DNA from: Hexactinellida sp. DTS-2022
Taxonomy: Eukaryota; Porifera; Hexactinellida
Length of the DNA stretch: 64,000 nt
Assembly (NCBI GenBank): GCA_028753945.1
Contig: JAPNXP010000001.1
Location: forward strand, 10,716,501-10,780,500
Direction: 5' to 3'
In this document: piece after piece, positions 1 to 10,800 of the stretch
Position numbering within the stretch: the stretch's first letter is position 1
Layout: each line of letters starts with the position of its first letter
Notes under the pieces: generated by a model
Database searches by the model: none
What the model saw: the letters and a program-made list of their open reading frames with translations, nothing else
Told to the model about the DNA's origin: nothing
Position numbers and translations under genes: made by a program

Positions 1-168
1 GTTTCCAGAGGTTTGTATCCCTGCCAATGGTCAAATGATTGGGAGTTTATTATAGGATTTGTTGAGATATATGGGCCTGAAAAATTTCAAAGGTGTTAAA
101 TGTGTCCATAAAATTTTTAATCAAAAACTGTGACCCAGAGTGCACATCTAGAACGCATTAAATTTTTA

Positions 169-243
169 CAAATAACTTATATAGAGCTCAGCTCTAGTAG
201 AGTTCAGTTTTTCAGTATGTGTATTCACTATTCAGGTACTGAG
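169..243 (+). mobile_element. Partial Mutator-like MITE (terminal part only)
   Basis: The segment starting CAAATAACTTATATAGAGCTC matches the left end of the fuller copy at 41673-41848 nearly base for base for about 45 bases and is related to the copy at 10660-10838. Only one end is present, so this is a truncated copy. Assignment to a Mutator-like family rests on the 9-bp target duplications of the two fuller copies. Confidence 0.6.
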
Positions 244-434
244 ATTAAGATTAATATTCTAATTTTTCATTGTCATCTGTTCGCACTCTTAGTCCAATTA
301 GTTAATGTACTTTACACCCCTGAACTTAATCTTATTACTGAATATATTCTGAATCTTTTTATTTATTTTATTTTATTTTCATGTACAAAATTGTAAGCGC
401 ATTGAGACATTTGTATAATCGCAAACAAATGCTG

Positions 435-459
435 TATTATTATTATTATTATTATTATT
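435..459. repeat. (TAT)n microsatellite
   Basis: About eight uninterrupted TAT/ATT triplets in non-coding sequence. Confidence 0.9.
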
Positions 460-630
460 CTATCTTATTACATTATCAAAACTTCGTTTACAACGAAATG
501 GATTTAACGAAGTCATTTAAATCCCATATAGCCTTTTAAGCCAGGGGTGTCCAACATACGGCCCGCGTAAAGGTTTAATCCGGCCCGCGCAAACCTGCAC
601 TAAAACTTTTACTCCGTGTAATATATACTA

Positions 631-981
631 CGAGCCCTTCGGTCTCGGTCGCTTTGCGACGGATCGGTGCTTCGCACCTTAAGTTAACTGCCGCTATGCG
701 GCCTTACTCCTCACCATTTTCACCAGGGAGGATATTATATACATCCCTTTATACATTTTTGCATAGTTTCAATTACCTATAATACCGTTGAAAGCTAACT
801 TCTAGGATAGGATGATTTTGATTTAACATTAATTTGTTTACCTATTTTTGGTAAACAATAACATCAACAACTATTCATATTAAAAATTTGTAAATGCGAA
901 ATTTGAAATCAGCATACTTGTTTACCTATTATAACATTTGTTTACCAATTATAACATTTGAAAGTTAGTTCATATCTCATA
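631..981 (-). mobile_element. Helitron-like element, 3' part (copy A1)
   Basis: On the minus strand this stretch ends in the mini-hairpin chain shared by the family: imperfect hairpin 631-647, GTCGC-AAA-GCGAC at 648-660 and GGTGC-GAA-GCACC at 666-678. It is followed by the subterminal sequence near CCATGGTAGAAAGGG and part of the roughly 140-bp internal repeat carrying GTAAACAA motifs. It is cut off where a second copy of the end begins at 982. Confidence 0.65.
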
Positions 982-1611
982 CGAGCCCTTCGGTCTCAGT
1001 CGCTTTGAGACGGATCGGTGCTACGCACTTCAAGTTAACGGCCACTGTGCGGCCTTACTCCTCACCCTTTCTATCATGGAAAATGGCAGAAAGGGAGTTA
1101 TATACATCCCTTTAGAAAATTTCCATAGTTTTAACTTGTTTTTAATATTCTAAATTTATAAATGCGAAATTCGTGTTCAGCACACTTGTTTACCTATCAT
1201 ACCTTGTTGAAAACTAACTTCTAGGTTGATTTTTAATTTTCATCAATTTGTTTACATATTTTCAGTAAACAACAACAACAATTATTCATATTAGAAATTT
1301 ATAAACGCGAAATTCGTGTTCAGCATACTTGTTTACCTATAATAAATACTAAGCTAACTTCTAGGTTGATTTTGAATTTTCATCAATTTGTTTACCTTTT
1401 TGTGTCAACAACAACAAATATTCATATTATAAATTTATAAATGCGAAATTCGTGTTCAGCATACTTGTTTACCTATTATAACATTTGGACAGTTAGTTTA
1501 TATCTCATATATTAATGCGGTTTCTATTCCCCCATCACTTTAATAGTACAATCCGGACAAACAAAAAACAAAACAACAAATACACAACAATCGAGATTTA
1601 ATAATATAGAT
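982..1611 (-). mobile_element. Helitron-like element (copy A2), both ends visible
   Basis: Minus strand: it begins near 1611 with ATCTATATTATTAAATCTCG and GTTTGTTTGTCCGGATTGTA, has about three roughly 140-bp internal repeats with GTAAACAA, CTGAACACGAATTTCGC and AACCTAGAAGTTAGC blocks, and ends at 982 in the hairpin chain (some arms mutated). The AT-rich 5' end TCTATA..ATTAAA, lack of inverted repeats and terminal hairpins suggest a Helitron/Helentron-type non-autonomous element; no Rep/helicase is present, so this is inferred. Confidence 0.65.
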
Positions 1612-2435
1612 TTCTTCATGGACAATTCCTAACCACAATTCGATTACATTCATACTGATTCAAATATCAATTTGTTTGATATTTTGCGTATTCTTATTGA
1701 TTTTTAATACCAGACAGGTGCATTTAGTAATAAGTTTACTTATCTCCTAAATATCGTGAATAATACTTAAATTTCCGCTTGGATACCCTCGCTTAGATAC
1801 CAACTTATCTCTCCCTAAATAAATCTGAAATTTATCAATTGTCTATATGGCCCACCTAAATATTTGAGGAACCCAATGTGGCCCGCAAATGCCGCAATTA
1901 AATCGAGTTGGGCACCCCTGCTCTAAGCTATTGATTTTACTCCGGTTATGACGAATTCTGCTTATAACGAACTCCGGTTAAACCGAAATCAGTTTATAAT
2001 GAACTCCGGTTACAACGAAATAATTTTGATATCAACTCTTTTAAGATTGAACTCCGCTTATAACGAACTCCGCTTATAACAAAATGAAACTACGGTCCCG
2101 AGCACTTCGTTATAACGGGAGTTGACTGTACAATATACATTACCCGGACAAAAATATTCGACCACCCAACATTTTCCCATTGAAAATAGTACTATATTAG
2201 GTTTAACAATGGAAGATAGTGTATTCAAATTACATGAGATATTGCTATTTCGATTACAAATTCGTATTCTGCGCATTCGAATTTATAATTGTAGAAGCTT
2301 TCAATTCAATCCCTTTTTGATTTGGTTAAAACTTATCATCCTGTGCCACTATGCACCACTTTTCCCAAATTGCCACTATGGGAGAGATGGGTACAGGTGG
2401 CACATGTTGCCGTTTGATCATAATTTTCAACGGAA

Positions 2436-2674
2436 TTAACGGCCGCTATGCGGCCTTACTCCTCACCCTTTTACCATGGAAAATGGTAGAAAGGGACGCT
2501 ATATACATCCCTTTATAAGATTTCCATAGTTTTAACTTGTTTTTAATCTGTTTTATTATGCAAATTTATAAATGCGAAATTCGTGTTCAGCATACTTGTT
2601 TACCTATTGTATCATTTGAAAGTTCGTTTCTATCTCATATAAAAATGCGGTTTATGTCCCCCATCACTTTAATA
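2436..2674 (-). mobile_element. Helitron-like fragment (copy B)
   Basis: Carries the family's first terminal hairpin (GGCCGC-ATA-GCGGCC on the minus strand), the palindromic CCATGGAAAATGG region and the sequence next to the 5' end. The other terminal hairpins and the outermost 5' end are missing. Confidence 0.6.
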
Positions 2675-3040
2675 CTTTAAACCATGGCCTACTATAATAC
2701 GGCTATACATGCTGCCGAATCATAGTGGAAAATAAGAGTCCAGTGCAGTGTTGTAAATTTATTCTAAGCTAAACTATGCTCCCTATTGGCATAATTTGTA
2801 TTGTGTATGGGGTAATCAACCATTGCGAGTCCAATGGAACCACTTTTGAGAATCTCAGATTTGTGATTAAGCTATTTAGGCGCCATTTAATGATGACGGT
2901 AACAATTTTTGGTAAATTGAAAAAAAAAATCAAATATCATATATTTCAGTTGCTTCCTATTTTCTAATAATTTTCTAATAGGAATACTAATATAGGGATA
3001 TATTTAATATCCCAATATTTAGTAAAGAACTACAAGAAAA

Positions 3041-3157
3041 ATCCAAAATTGCAGCCTGTGCCGACGCATGTTCCTTTGGTGGCACTATATTTTGATGGTG
3101 GTTTATTGATAGTGCCTCCAAAGGAACATGCTGTCGGCACAGGCTGCAATTTTGGAT
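3041..3157. mobile_element. Hairpin (foldback) MITE, copy 1 of 3
   Basis: The element folds back on itself: ATCCAAAATTGCAGCCTGTG with GCATGTTCCTTTGG on the left, and the reverse complement on the right, joined by a short loop around TTTTGATGGTGG. Near-identical copies lie at 6792-6901 and 7626-7742. Open reading frames inside are products of the palindrome, not genes. Confidence 0.8.
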
Positions 3158-3276
3158 TTTTTTAAACCATGTCATCATCACTATGAGGTGTTAAATTTTT
3201 TCAGAAAGGTGTTTCAAAAGGCAACGACCCTTCGTAAGTTGAAAGTTTCGTTTTAGCTCACTTCATTTCAAAGATA

Positions 3277-3447
3277 CAGTCGAAACCGGTTTTTTCTAAC
3301 CAATTCTTTGCATGGAAATAAAGTAAGAAAAATCCGATAGTTAGAATAAACCGATTCAAAATAACACAAAATTGGAATTTCTTACACGTTTAAAATAAAT
3401 AGTTAGTTAGAAAAAACCGATTAGTTAGAAAAAACCGGTTTCGACTG
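3277..3447. mobile_element. Tc1/mariner (pogo-like) MITE with TA duplication
   Basis: Terminal inverted repeats CAGTCGAAACCGGTTTTTTC and GAAAAAACCGGTTTCGACTG, perfect over at least 20 bp and flanked by TA on both sides. 171 bp, no coding capacity. Confidence 0.85.
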
Positions 3448-4440
3448 TATTCAAGTTTCATTAGAATATAATAAGTGATGAGTCAGCATTTTTATGTGCG
3501 TGTTGGGTGATCGCCCAACACCAACCAACCCATTCGAAATATAGAATTCACAAAATTGTAGAAACACATTTTTTTACGATGTCATCATCACCTCAAGGTG
3601 TCAGGACCCATTTGTAGAGGTGTTACGTGGCATAAGGACCACTTGATACATTGAAAGTTTGTTTCTATCTTGTATCATCTCTGAGATTTATGATATTTGA
3701 TTAATTAGTTTTTAATTTGTTTAAATAATTAATTAATTTATTAATAATTTAACACCATTATTATGTACAGCAAAATAAATTAAGTTCAATTATTTGCAAT
3801 TATTATTAATTTTAATTTAATTTCACTATCATATTTGAATTCTGCACACTCGATAACCCCAATAATCTAATTGGAACCGTCTCTATAAGTTAAACACAGA
3901 GCGAATTAATTAGAATTAAATATGTCATGTATCCATTGTGCAAGAATATTCTAAGCACAAATAAATATAATCACATAATCTGTCGTTGTTATGGAATGTA
4001 AATCTAAGTTTTTATTTGGAAAATAGAAGCCTACACGATTTCACAAGTTGAATCAATATAATTATCACAAGTTAAAACAATAGAATTAGATTTAACACTT
4101 TCAATTGAACTGAAGTGTTTGTAAACAAAGGGAATTTTCAAGTCAATTGTGGCACAAATGAAACTCAATTTGAAAATTCGTGCACTGTGAAAAGGTGTAG
4201 AATTAAATTCTCTATCGAATGCAATATAAATTGAATATTCGGGTACTATTTATTGTTCCTGTATAAATATTAAACAGGTGCAAAAATGTGTCCAAAAAAA
4301 TTTACTCAAAAATCGTGACCCCAGGTGCACATCTGTAACCCATGAGACACATATCCTGAAATTTGGGCTCTTAGTTAATTAAACTCTGTTCTGTGGAGAG
4401 GATACGGAAGGATAATTACTAACAAAGCACTAAGACCAAT

Positions 4441-4726
4441 ACTGGGCCACTATACTATAGTATAGTCGGCACAGTAATAACTAACCAAGGCACTGAGATT
4501 AGAACTGGGCCACTATACTATAGTATAGTCGGCACAGTAATAACTAACCAAAGCACTAAGATTAGAACTGGGCCACTATACTGTAGTATAGTCGGCACAG
4601 TAATAATAATAAAGGCAGTCATTTCAATACTGGGCCACTATACTATAGTATAGTCAGCACAGTAATAACCAAGGCAGTAAGATTAGAACTGGGCCACTAT
4701 ACTATAGTATAGTCGGCACAGTAATA
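4441..4726. repeat. Five-copy 59-63 bp tandem repeat with a palindromic core
   Basis: Units begin at about 4441, 4504, 4567, 4629 and 4688. Each has GGGCCA, the 16-bp palindrome CTATACTATAGTATAG (one unit has a single change), TCGGCACAGTAATAA, then a variable tail such as CCAAGGCA. Single relics lie near 37250 (inverted) and at 58385-58452, so the monomer is also dispersed. Confidence 0.85.
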
Positions 4727-4759
4727 ACTAACTAATAATATAATTTATTATCAATACAT

Positions 4760-4909
4760 TGTTTTGACAAAAAGTGTCCGGCTACAAAAACTGTCCGGCC
4801 GGACAGTTTTTGTCAAATTTAGCAAAAAATGTTGTTTTGACAAAAGTGTCCGGCTACAAAAACTGTCCGGCCGGACAGTTTTTGTAGCCGGACAGTTTTT
4901 GTCAAAACA
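4760..4909. mobile_element. 150-bp palindromic MITE with 4-bp duplication and an empty site in the window
   Basis: Ends are TGTTTTGAC and GTCAAAACA; the interior repeats GTGTCCGGCTAC and a CTGTCCGGCCGGACAG palindrome. It is flanked by ACAT at 4756-4759 and 4910-4913. The paralogous segment at 7470-7495 reads straight through TCAATACATAATGAATG with one ACAT, giving an unoccupied site. Confidence 0.85.
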
Positions 4910-4985
4910 ACATAATGAATGAATGGCATTAAACTCTAGATAGTTTATGATAGAACCAAACTTCAAATTTATCTAACTTTCCTTG

Positions 4986-6717
4986 CATAGGCGTCGAACT
5001 TTCAAATTTTTCTGAAAATTTGGGGGGGGGCAGCCAGAGAACATTTAAAAGACATTTATTTTATTTTGCAATTAATACTCAAAAATCACGCATAAATAGT
5101 AAATAAATAACGTAAGTGAGATGTAAATTTACTGAGAAAGCTTTATGCAACTTGAAATTTTTGGCAAATTAAAAAGCTGTTATCCTCCACTGTTTCAACT
5201 AATTTTCAAGAGAAACGCCAGCTGAGGGGACGAAATCATACTTGCCAAACCTACAGGGATTTAAACCTTTTGGCGTTTCAGTACAGGCAGGCGTACAGGG
5301 ATTTTTAATTTACTAATTATGTGTCAAATAATGCCTAAAAATGTCTACAGTGATGATAGTATATTCTGCCATGCATTCTGCATTGACCACATAAAGGCAC
5401 AACTGGTTTATATATATCTATATTATTAAATCTCGATTGTTGTGTGTGTGTTTGTTTGTCCGGATTGTATTAAAGTGATGGGGGAATAGAAACCTCATTA
5501 AAATATATGAGATATAAACTAACTTTCAAATGTTATAATTGGTAAACAAATGTTATAATACCTAGGTAAACAAGTATGCTGAATACGAATTTCGAATTTA
5601 TAAATTTCTAATATGAATATTTATTGTTGTTGTTTACCCAAAATAATTAAACAAATTAATGAAAATTCAAAATCAACCTAGAAGTTAGCTTTCAATGGGT
5701 ATTATAGGTAAACAATTATGCTGAACCCGAATTTCGCATTTATAAATTTCCAATATGAATATTTGTTGTTGTTGTTTACGCAAAATAGGTAAACAAATTA
5801 AAGAAATTCAAAATCAAGCTAGAAGTTAGTTTACAACGGGTATTATAGGTAAATATGTATGCTGATTTCGAAATTTCGCATTTACAAATTTATAATATGA
5901 ATATTTGTTGTTGTTGTATACACAAATAGGTAAACAAATTAATGAAATTTCAAAATCAACCTAGAAGTTTGCTTTCAACAGGTATTATAGGTAAACAAGT
6001 ATGCTGAACCCGAATTTCGCAATTACAAATTCATAATATGAATATTTGTTGTTGTTGTATACACAAATAGGTAAACAAATTAATGAAATTTCAAAATCAA
6101 CCTAGAAGTTTGCTTTCAACAGGTATTATAGGTAAACAAGTATGCTGAACCCGAATTTCGCAATTATAAATTTGTAATATGAATATTTGTTGTTGTTGTT
6201 TACACAAATAGGTAAACAAATTAATGAAAATTCAAAATCAACCTAGAAGCTAGCTTTCAACGCTTATTATAAGTATATAACTATGACAAATATTACTAAC
6301 TATGTAGTCAATTGTTTAGTGAGGAGTAAGGCCGCGTACTGGCCGTTAACTTGAGGTGCGTAGCACCGATCTGTCGCAAAGCGACCGAGACCGAAGGGCT
6401 CGTATATATATATTCAAGCATTCAAGGATTCCCTATACAATATATAATTCAATGATTTCTCCTTTCCAAGTACTAATTTAGCAATGTAAGTGAATAGTAA
6501 TTCCTTGGACGAGCGAGCGCAGCGAGCGAGAGATTTTTGGGAGGTGTACATGGATTTTGGCCAATGTACAGGGGAAAATTGGAGCCCTGTACAGGGACAT
6601 GACTCAAATAGGTTGGCAGGTATGCGAAATCTGGGGGGGGCGAGACCTATGCTGCCCCCCCCGACATTTTACCGGGGGGGGCAGGCCCCCCCCGCCCCCC
6701 CTGCAACGACGCCTATG
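4986..6717. mobile_element. hAT-like element with CATAGGCGTCG ends, carrying a Helitron-like copy
   Basis: The left end CATAGGCGTCG and right end CGACGCCTATG are exact inverted repeats. Flanks TTTCCTTG (4978-4985) and TTTTCTTG (6718-6725) match at 7 of 8 positions, an 8-bp duplication. The paralogous stretch at about 7551-7570 lacks the insert. Poly-G/poly-C runs lie inside both ends (5023-5032 and 6625-6705). No transposase; the centre is Helitron-like copy C. A related element is at 32843-33120. Confidence 0.75.
5416..6404 (+). mobile_element. Helitron-like element (copy C), most complete copy
   Basis: Starts ATCTATATTATTAAATCTCG, then GTTTGTTTGTCCGGATTGTA, then about five tandem units of 141-144 bp (starting near 5562, 5706, 5848, 5989 and 6130), each with GGTAAACAA, CGAATTTCGCA, TTGTTGTTGTTTAC and AACCTAGAAG blocks. 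It ends in hairpins GGTGC-GTA-GCACC (6355-6367), GTCGC-AAA-GCGAC (6373-6385) and the imperfect CGAGACC-GAA-GGGCTCG (6386-6402). No coding capacity. Helitron/HINE assignment is by structure only. Confidence 0.7.
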
Positions 6718-6791
6718 TTTTCTTGTGACTCGGACCAATTAACAAATGGTTCATGACACCTTGAGGTGTTGATGACTTGACGAAAAAAATC

Positions 6792-6901
6792 TCAAATTGC
6801 AGCCTGTGCCGACAGCATGTTCCTTTGGAGGCACTATCAATAAACCACCACCAAAATATAGTGCCACCAAAGGAACATGCGTCGGCACAGGCTGCAATTT
6901 T
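6792..6901. mobile_element. Hairpin (foldback) MITE, copy 2 of 3
   Basis: Same palindromic element as 3041-3157 (AAATTGCAGCCTGTGCCGAC on the left, its complement on the right), in a flanking context (TGACACCTTGAGG-TGTTGATGACTT) shared with the copy at 7626-7742. Confidence 0.8.
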
Positions 6902-7625
6902 TTATTTTTATTATTATTTCTCCGTAGCTGGTGCCCTGGCCACACCTGTATACATTGAGTTCTGAAACTTGGTATGCAGGTGCGGAGTGGCCGTCTAATT
7001 TGCACCTGGGGTTACGATTTTTGATCAAATAATTTTAACACCTATTTAAACTAATTATGGCTCATAACATGAAATAATTAATATTGAGCTTGATAAAATT
7101 TACATATACGGATGATAGAGAATTAACTTCTACACCTTTTGGAAATTCACAAATGTTCAATTTAGCCTAGGTTTGTGTCATAATTGGGGTGCCAATCTCC
7201 TGTGTTTCCTCACACTTGAGATTCAGTAAAACTGTTAAATCTAATTCTATTGTTTCAACTTGTAATAATTATATTGATTTAACTTGTTAAATCTTTCACT
7301 ATTGTTTCAACTTGCGATAATTATATGATTTAACTTATAAATTCCAGCTGGCTTCTATTTAATTGTAGTATTACTATACAATGGATAAAATAAAATAATA
7401 TAATATAAGGAATTTGTTGACTCAACTCAACCAACCGTGGATAACATTGCTAAAATAAATAACTAATAATATAATTTATTATCAATACATAATGAATGAA
7501 TGGCATTAAACTCTAGATGGTTTATGATAGAAACAAACTTCAAATTTATCTACCGTTCCTTGTGACTCGGACCAATTAACAAATGGTTCTTGACACCTTG
7601 AGTCGTTGATGACTTGGCGAAAAAA

Positions 7626-7742
7626 ATCCAAAATTGCAGCCTGTGCCGACAGCATGTTCCTTTGGAGGCTCTATCAATAAAACACCATCAATATATAGTG
7701 CCACCAAAGGGAAATACGGCGGCACAGCGTGCAATTTTGGAT
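7626..7742. mobile_element. Hairpin (foldback) MITE, copy 3 of 3
   Basis: Third copy of the palindromic element. Its right arm carries more changes than the other two (for example GGCGGCACAGCGTGC). It lies about 100 bp before the first recognised exon of the DSL gene. Confidence 0.8.
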
Positions 7743-7846
7743 TTTTTTTCTTATAGAATCCCTGTTTATACTCAATATTGCTTCCAATTTTTACTTTAAA
7801 TAATTACAAATGTAATAAATATCTCTTACGAATTATCTTTTCACAG

Positions 7847-10800
7847 GAGGAAACAACTGGTGGTGGGATACTCACAGTTTATTATATCTCATTCGATACA
7901 AAGGGGAAAAGTTCTTCTTTAGGAAATTGTGATTATGGAAGCGAATGTGATCCACTCTTTAAGATATGTCTCAGGTACGGACACTCCGATGTAGAAAAAT
8001 TCGATTGCGGTTCCATTACAGTAGAAAACCCTAAGATAACATCATTCGAGTACACGAATACGGATTATGTTGTGTTCAATGATTTTATTGGTGGAACAAG
8101 GAATCCCGTCATGTATGAAACTAACGATCGATTTCAAAAAGTGAGTATTTTAAAATTACTATCTTTTATATATTTTTCTCAGTGTATCCGTGGTGCTCCC
8201 ATTATTAATGTAGTACGTGTATGTAGTAGTATTTTATTGCTCCTAGGGAAATACGTATGTAATTTTCTGCCAGTATCAATATACTAGAGCGCTGAACTTT
8301 TTTGAAAGTAAACAAAGCCCTCCGGCCATTTAATTGATTTTATACTCGAGTTTTTAATGAGTTTTAGATCGATTTATTACTTACACCTTTAATAGTCTCC
8401 GAATCAAATATTCAAACATTTTAATCATGGTTTTTCAAATACCATGGACTTTTTTAAAAAACTGTTTCAACCACACCAGTGCCGTGTTTTAATTTTTTTA
8501 TAAATTTTGGACCATTTTCTTTAAACTTTTGTATTCTCAACACTACTTCCTCCTAAAACTAAATATGTGCAAATAATATTTTATTAATTAATACTATAAA
8601 AATAGTTGCTCTCACTGCAACTCACACATTTCAGTTAATTCGAGGCTAGAGTATACGTATACATAATTTTCCAAATTTTTTGAAGGCAGATACTATGATA
8701 TCTTCCCATTTTGTCAATTTCCTATTTCGTCAACGTTGACGAAATGGGAACTTGTTTACACATAACAGTTTATCTATAGCGCTTAAAACATTGTTAAACG
8801 GTGAATAGTTACCTTGGTCACCTACTGGGTCTTTACCAATGGTTATTTTCGTATATATCGAGAGTATAGGCAATGAAAGTATTTCTTATTATTAAATACA
8901 TATATTCACCTGGTTTGCATGTTTGCCGAGACGACAAAAGGGAGACGAGCAGTAATCCATGAAGCTTATTCCTATCAGAAAATTCGAGATAGTGGTCATA
9001 AGTCATGGTGGAGATGTCAAAATAGGAGCTGTAATGACAGGCTTTGTATGGATAACGATATTGTGATTAACGTGTCAGAAATTCACCATCATCCCCCAAA
9101 TATGGCTAAGATTACTGCGCAGACTGTAACAAGAAAAATGAGAAAAGAGCTACAGTAGATGTCGGATATAAGCACATCGGTTATAAGAACACTATGTTGG
9201 AAAACGGTTGCTATATACCCCTATATAATTTATTTCGGTTATAAGAACATGCCGGTTATAAGCACATTAAGTGCAGTTCCCGACGATGTGCTTATAACCG
9301 GCATCACTGTATTGAATTACATCAATTCCAAAAATATATGCTCAAGAATTAGCGGCTGTTTCAGGGTATGAAGGAGTCGAACATTCAGAAATAGCGATCA
9401 ATTTACCACAATTTCCCGCTATAAAATCTTCACTTTATCGAGGCCGGATGACAAAATATCCTTGCCAATAGCACAAACTATTCAAAAGATATATCTTTTG
9501 TTGGTGATTGGACTCGCACTATTCAAGGGGAAGACATGCTTCTTGCAGACTGCAGAGAATGATCCTGAAAGAATTATAATATTTTCACCAAAGAAAATTT
9601 GGAGTATTATGTAACTCTAATTGTATTTATTCGATGGAACATTCAAGTCATGTCCAGATTTATTTTTATCAGCTCTTCACTCTCCATGTCTATGCTTTCG
9701 TAGAGAGGAAACAATTCCCGGTTGTTTATGTTCTTCTACCGGGAAAGACAAGAATTATATATGATCCAATGTTTCATATGCTGAAAGAAGCTTGTTGGAA
9801 TAGCAATTTTTAATGAATCCAAAGAGAATAATGTCAGACTCTGAATGTTCTTTGGTTCCGTCTATTGTAATTCAATTTCCAGCATCCAAGCCTAAAGGGT
9901 TTTTCTCAAAACAATATGGAGGAAAGTTCATAGTTTAGGTTATGAAAACGATTACTAGCTCCACCAAAGAAGATGTACATTGCAACTAGAATGTAGGAAT
10001 GAAATTTACGCCAGAAATATATGAGCGGTGAATTGGATATCGATGAATATTTTCTCAGGATAGCAAATAATTTAGCAAATAGATAATTGATATTTTGAGT
10101 GTTTGTTGAATTGTGTTAACGTGTTTTCTCAAGAGGTATTCACTTATTTTGAAAAACGAATGAAATAATTAGTCCTGGGTTTAAATAGTCCTTCCACCGA
10201 AGATAAAACGGACCGAATATTTCGTGACATACCATACCTTCATACAGTGGCGGCGCGGGGGGCGGGAATTCGCTTGTCTGATATAGGAGTACTTAATGTT
10301 AATGCGGAAATGCTATACGCCCTGGACGGCAGTCCATAATTAGCTGTTTTGCTGAGATGCCCCACCGTATACTATTATAGGACATATTATTTAACTAATT
10401 TTGTCATTAAAATATCGATTTTGGTTTGAATGTGAATATTGGAATGTCTACAACTCTAGGGTTTGCCCCTCCAGTGCATTGGTCCGCCCCCCTTTCGCCC
10501 CCCCAATGGGGCTGTGCTTGCGCCGCCCCTGCCTTCATATCATTAATATGAATAGGAAGTTATTTAATGGAATTGTTATTTCTTAGTTGTGAACCTGTAT
10601 GTCATTGCATGATTTCTGGTTTCCTAATGGGTCACAAAAAATATAACTATTTATTTTTAGGGAATCCTTATATAGAGCTGAGCTTTGTAGAGTTCAGATT
10701 TTTTCCCATACTAAAAGCCCAGGCTTACTTTCTAAAGGTCAATTTCAAACTCTGGAAAAAAACTGACCTTTCTCAGTGCATGAATACACATAGTGAAAAA

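Larger units (their letters stand above)
542..1920. mobile_element. Non-autonomous hAT-like element containing Helitron-like sequence
   Basis: The ends are CAGGGGTGTCCAAC and GTTGGGCACCCCTG, a typical hAT-type terminal inverted repeat, followed inward by GGCCCGC on both sides. The flanks TTTTAAGC (534-541) and CTCTAAGC (1921-1928) match at 6 of 8 positions, fitting an old 8-bp target duplication. No transposase is present; the interior is mainly minus-strand Helitron-like sequence (631-1611), so that material either inserted into the hAT element or was captured by it. Confidence 0.8.
481..2131. mobile_element. Decayed pogo-like element made of GTTATAACGAA motifs, split by a hAT element
   Basis: Flanking 542-1920 on both sides are degenerate repeats of the form ACTCCGGTTATAACGAA (481-530 and 1930-2131). 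The right edge at about 2108-2131, CGTTATAACGGGAGTTGACTGTA, resembles the terminal inverted repeat of the intact MITE at 40733-40882. I infer an old Tc1/mariner-pogo type element later interrupted by the hAT-like insertion. The left edge is not clear. Confidence 0.5.
4020..7375. repeat. Pair of long inverted-repeat arms (about 4020-4335 and 7003-7375)
   Basis: The reverse complement of about 7003-7375 matches 4020-4335 in order: TAGAAGCC, ATATAATTATCACAAGTT, ACAATAGAATTAGATTTAAC, AAAAGGTGTAGAA, TTCTCTATC, and ATCGTNACCCCAGGTGCA. A third partial copy of the last block is at 88-155. This could be an old foldback element with arms over 300 bp, or two inverted copies of one repeat; the divergence and nested insertions prevent a choice. 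Confidence 0.6.

Noticed and set aside
130-396. 88-residue open frame near the window start
   Set aside because: AT-rich, overlaps a truncated MITE, no protein likeness.
6490-6756. Pro/Gly-rich short frames near 6500-6750
   Set aside because: They arise from poly-G/poly-C runs at the right end of a transposon; two overlapping frames are equally open.
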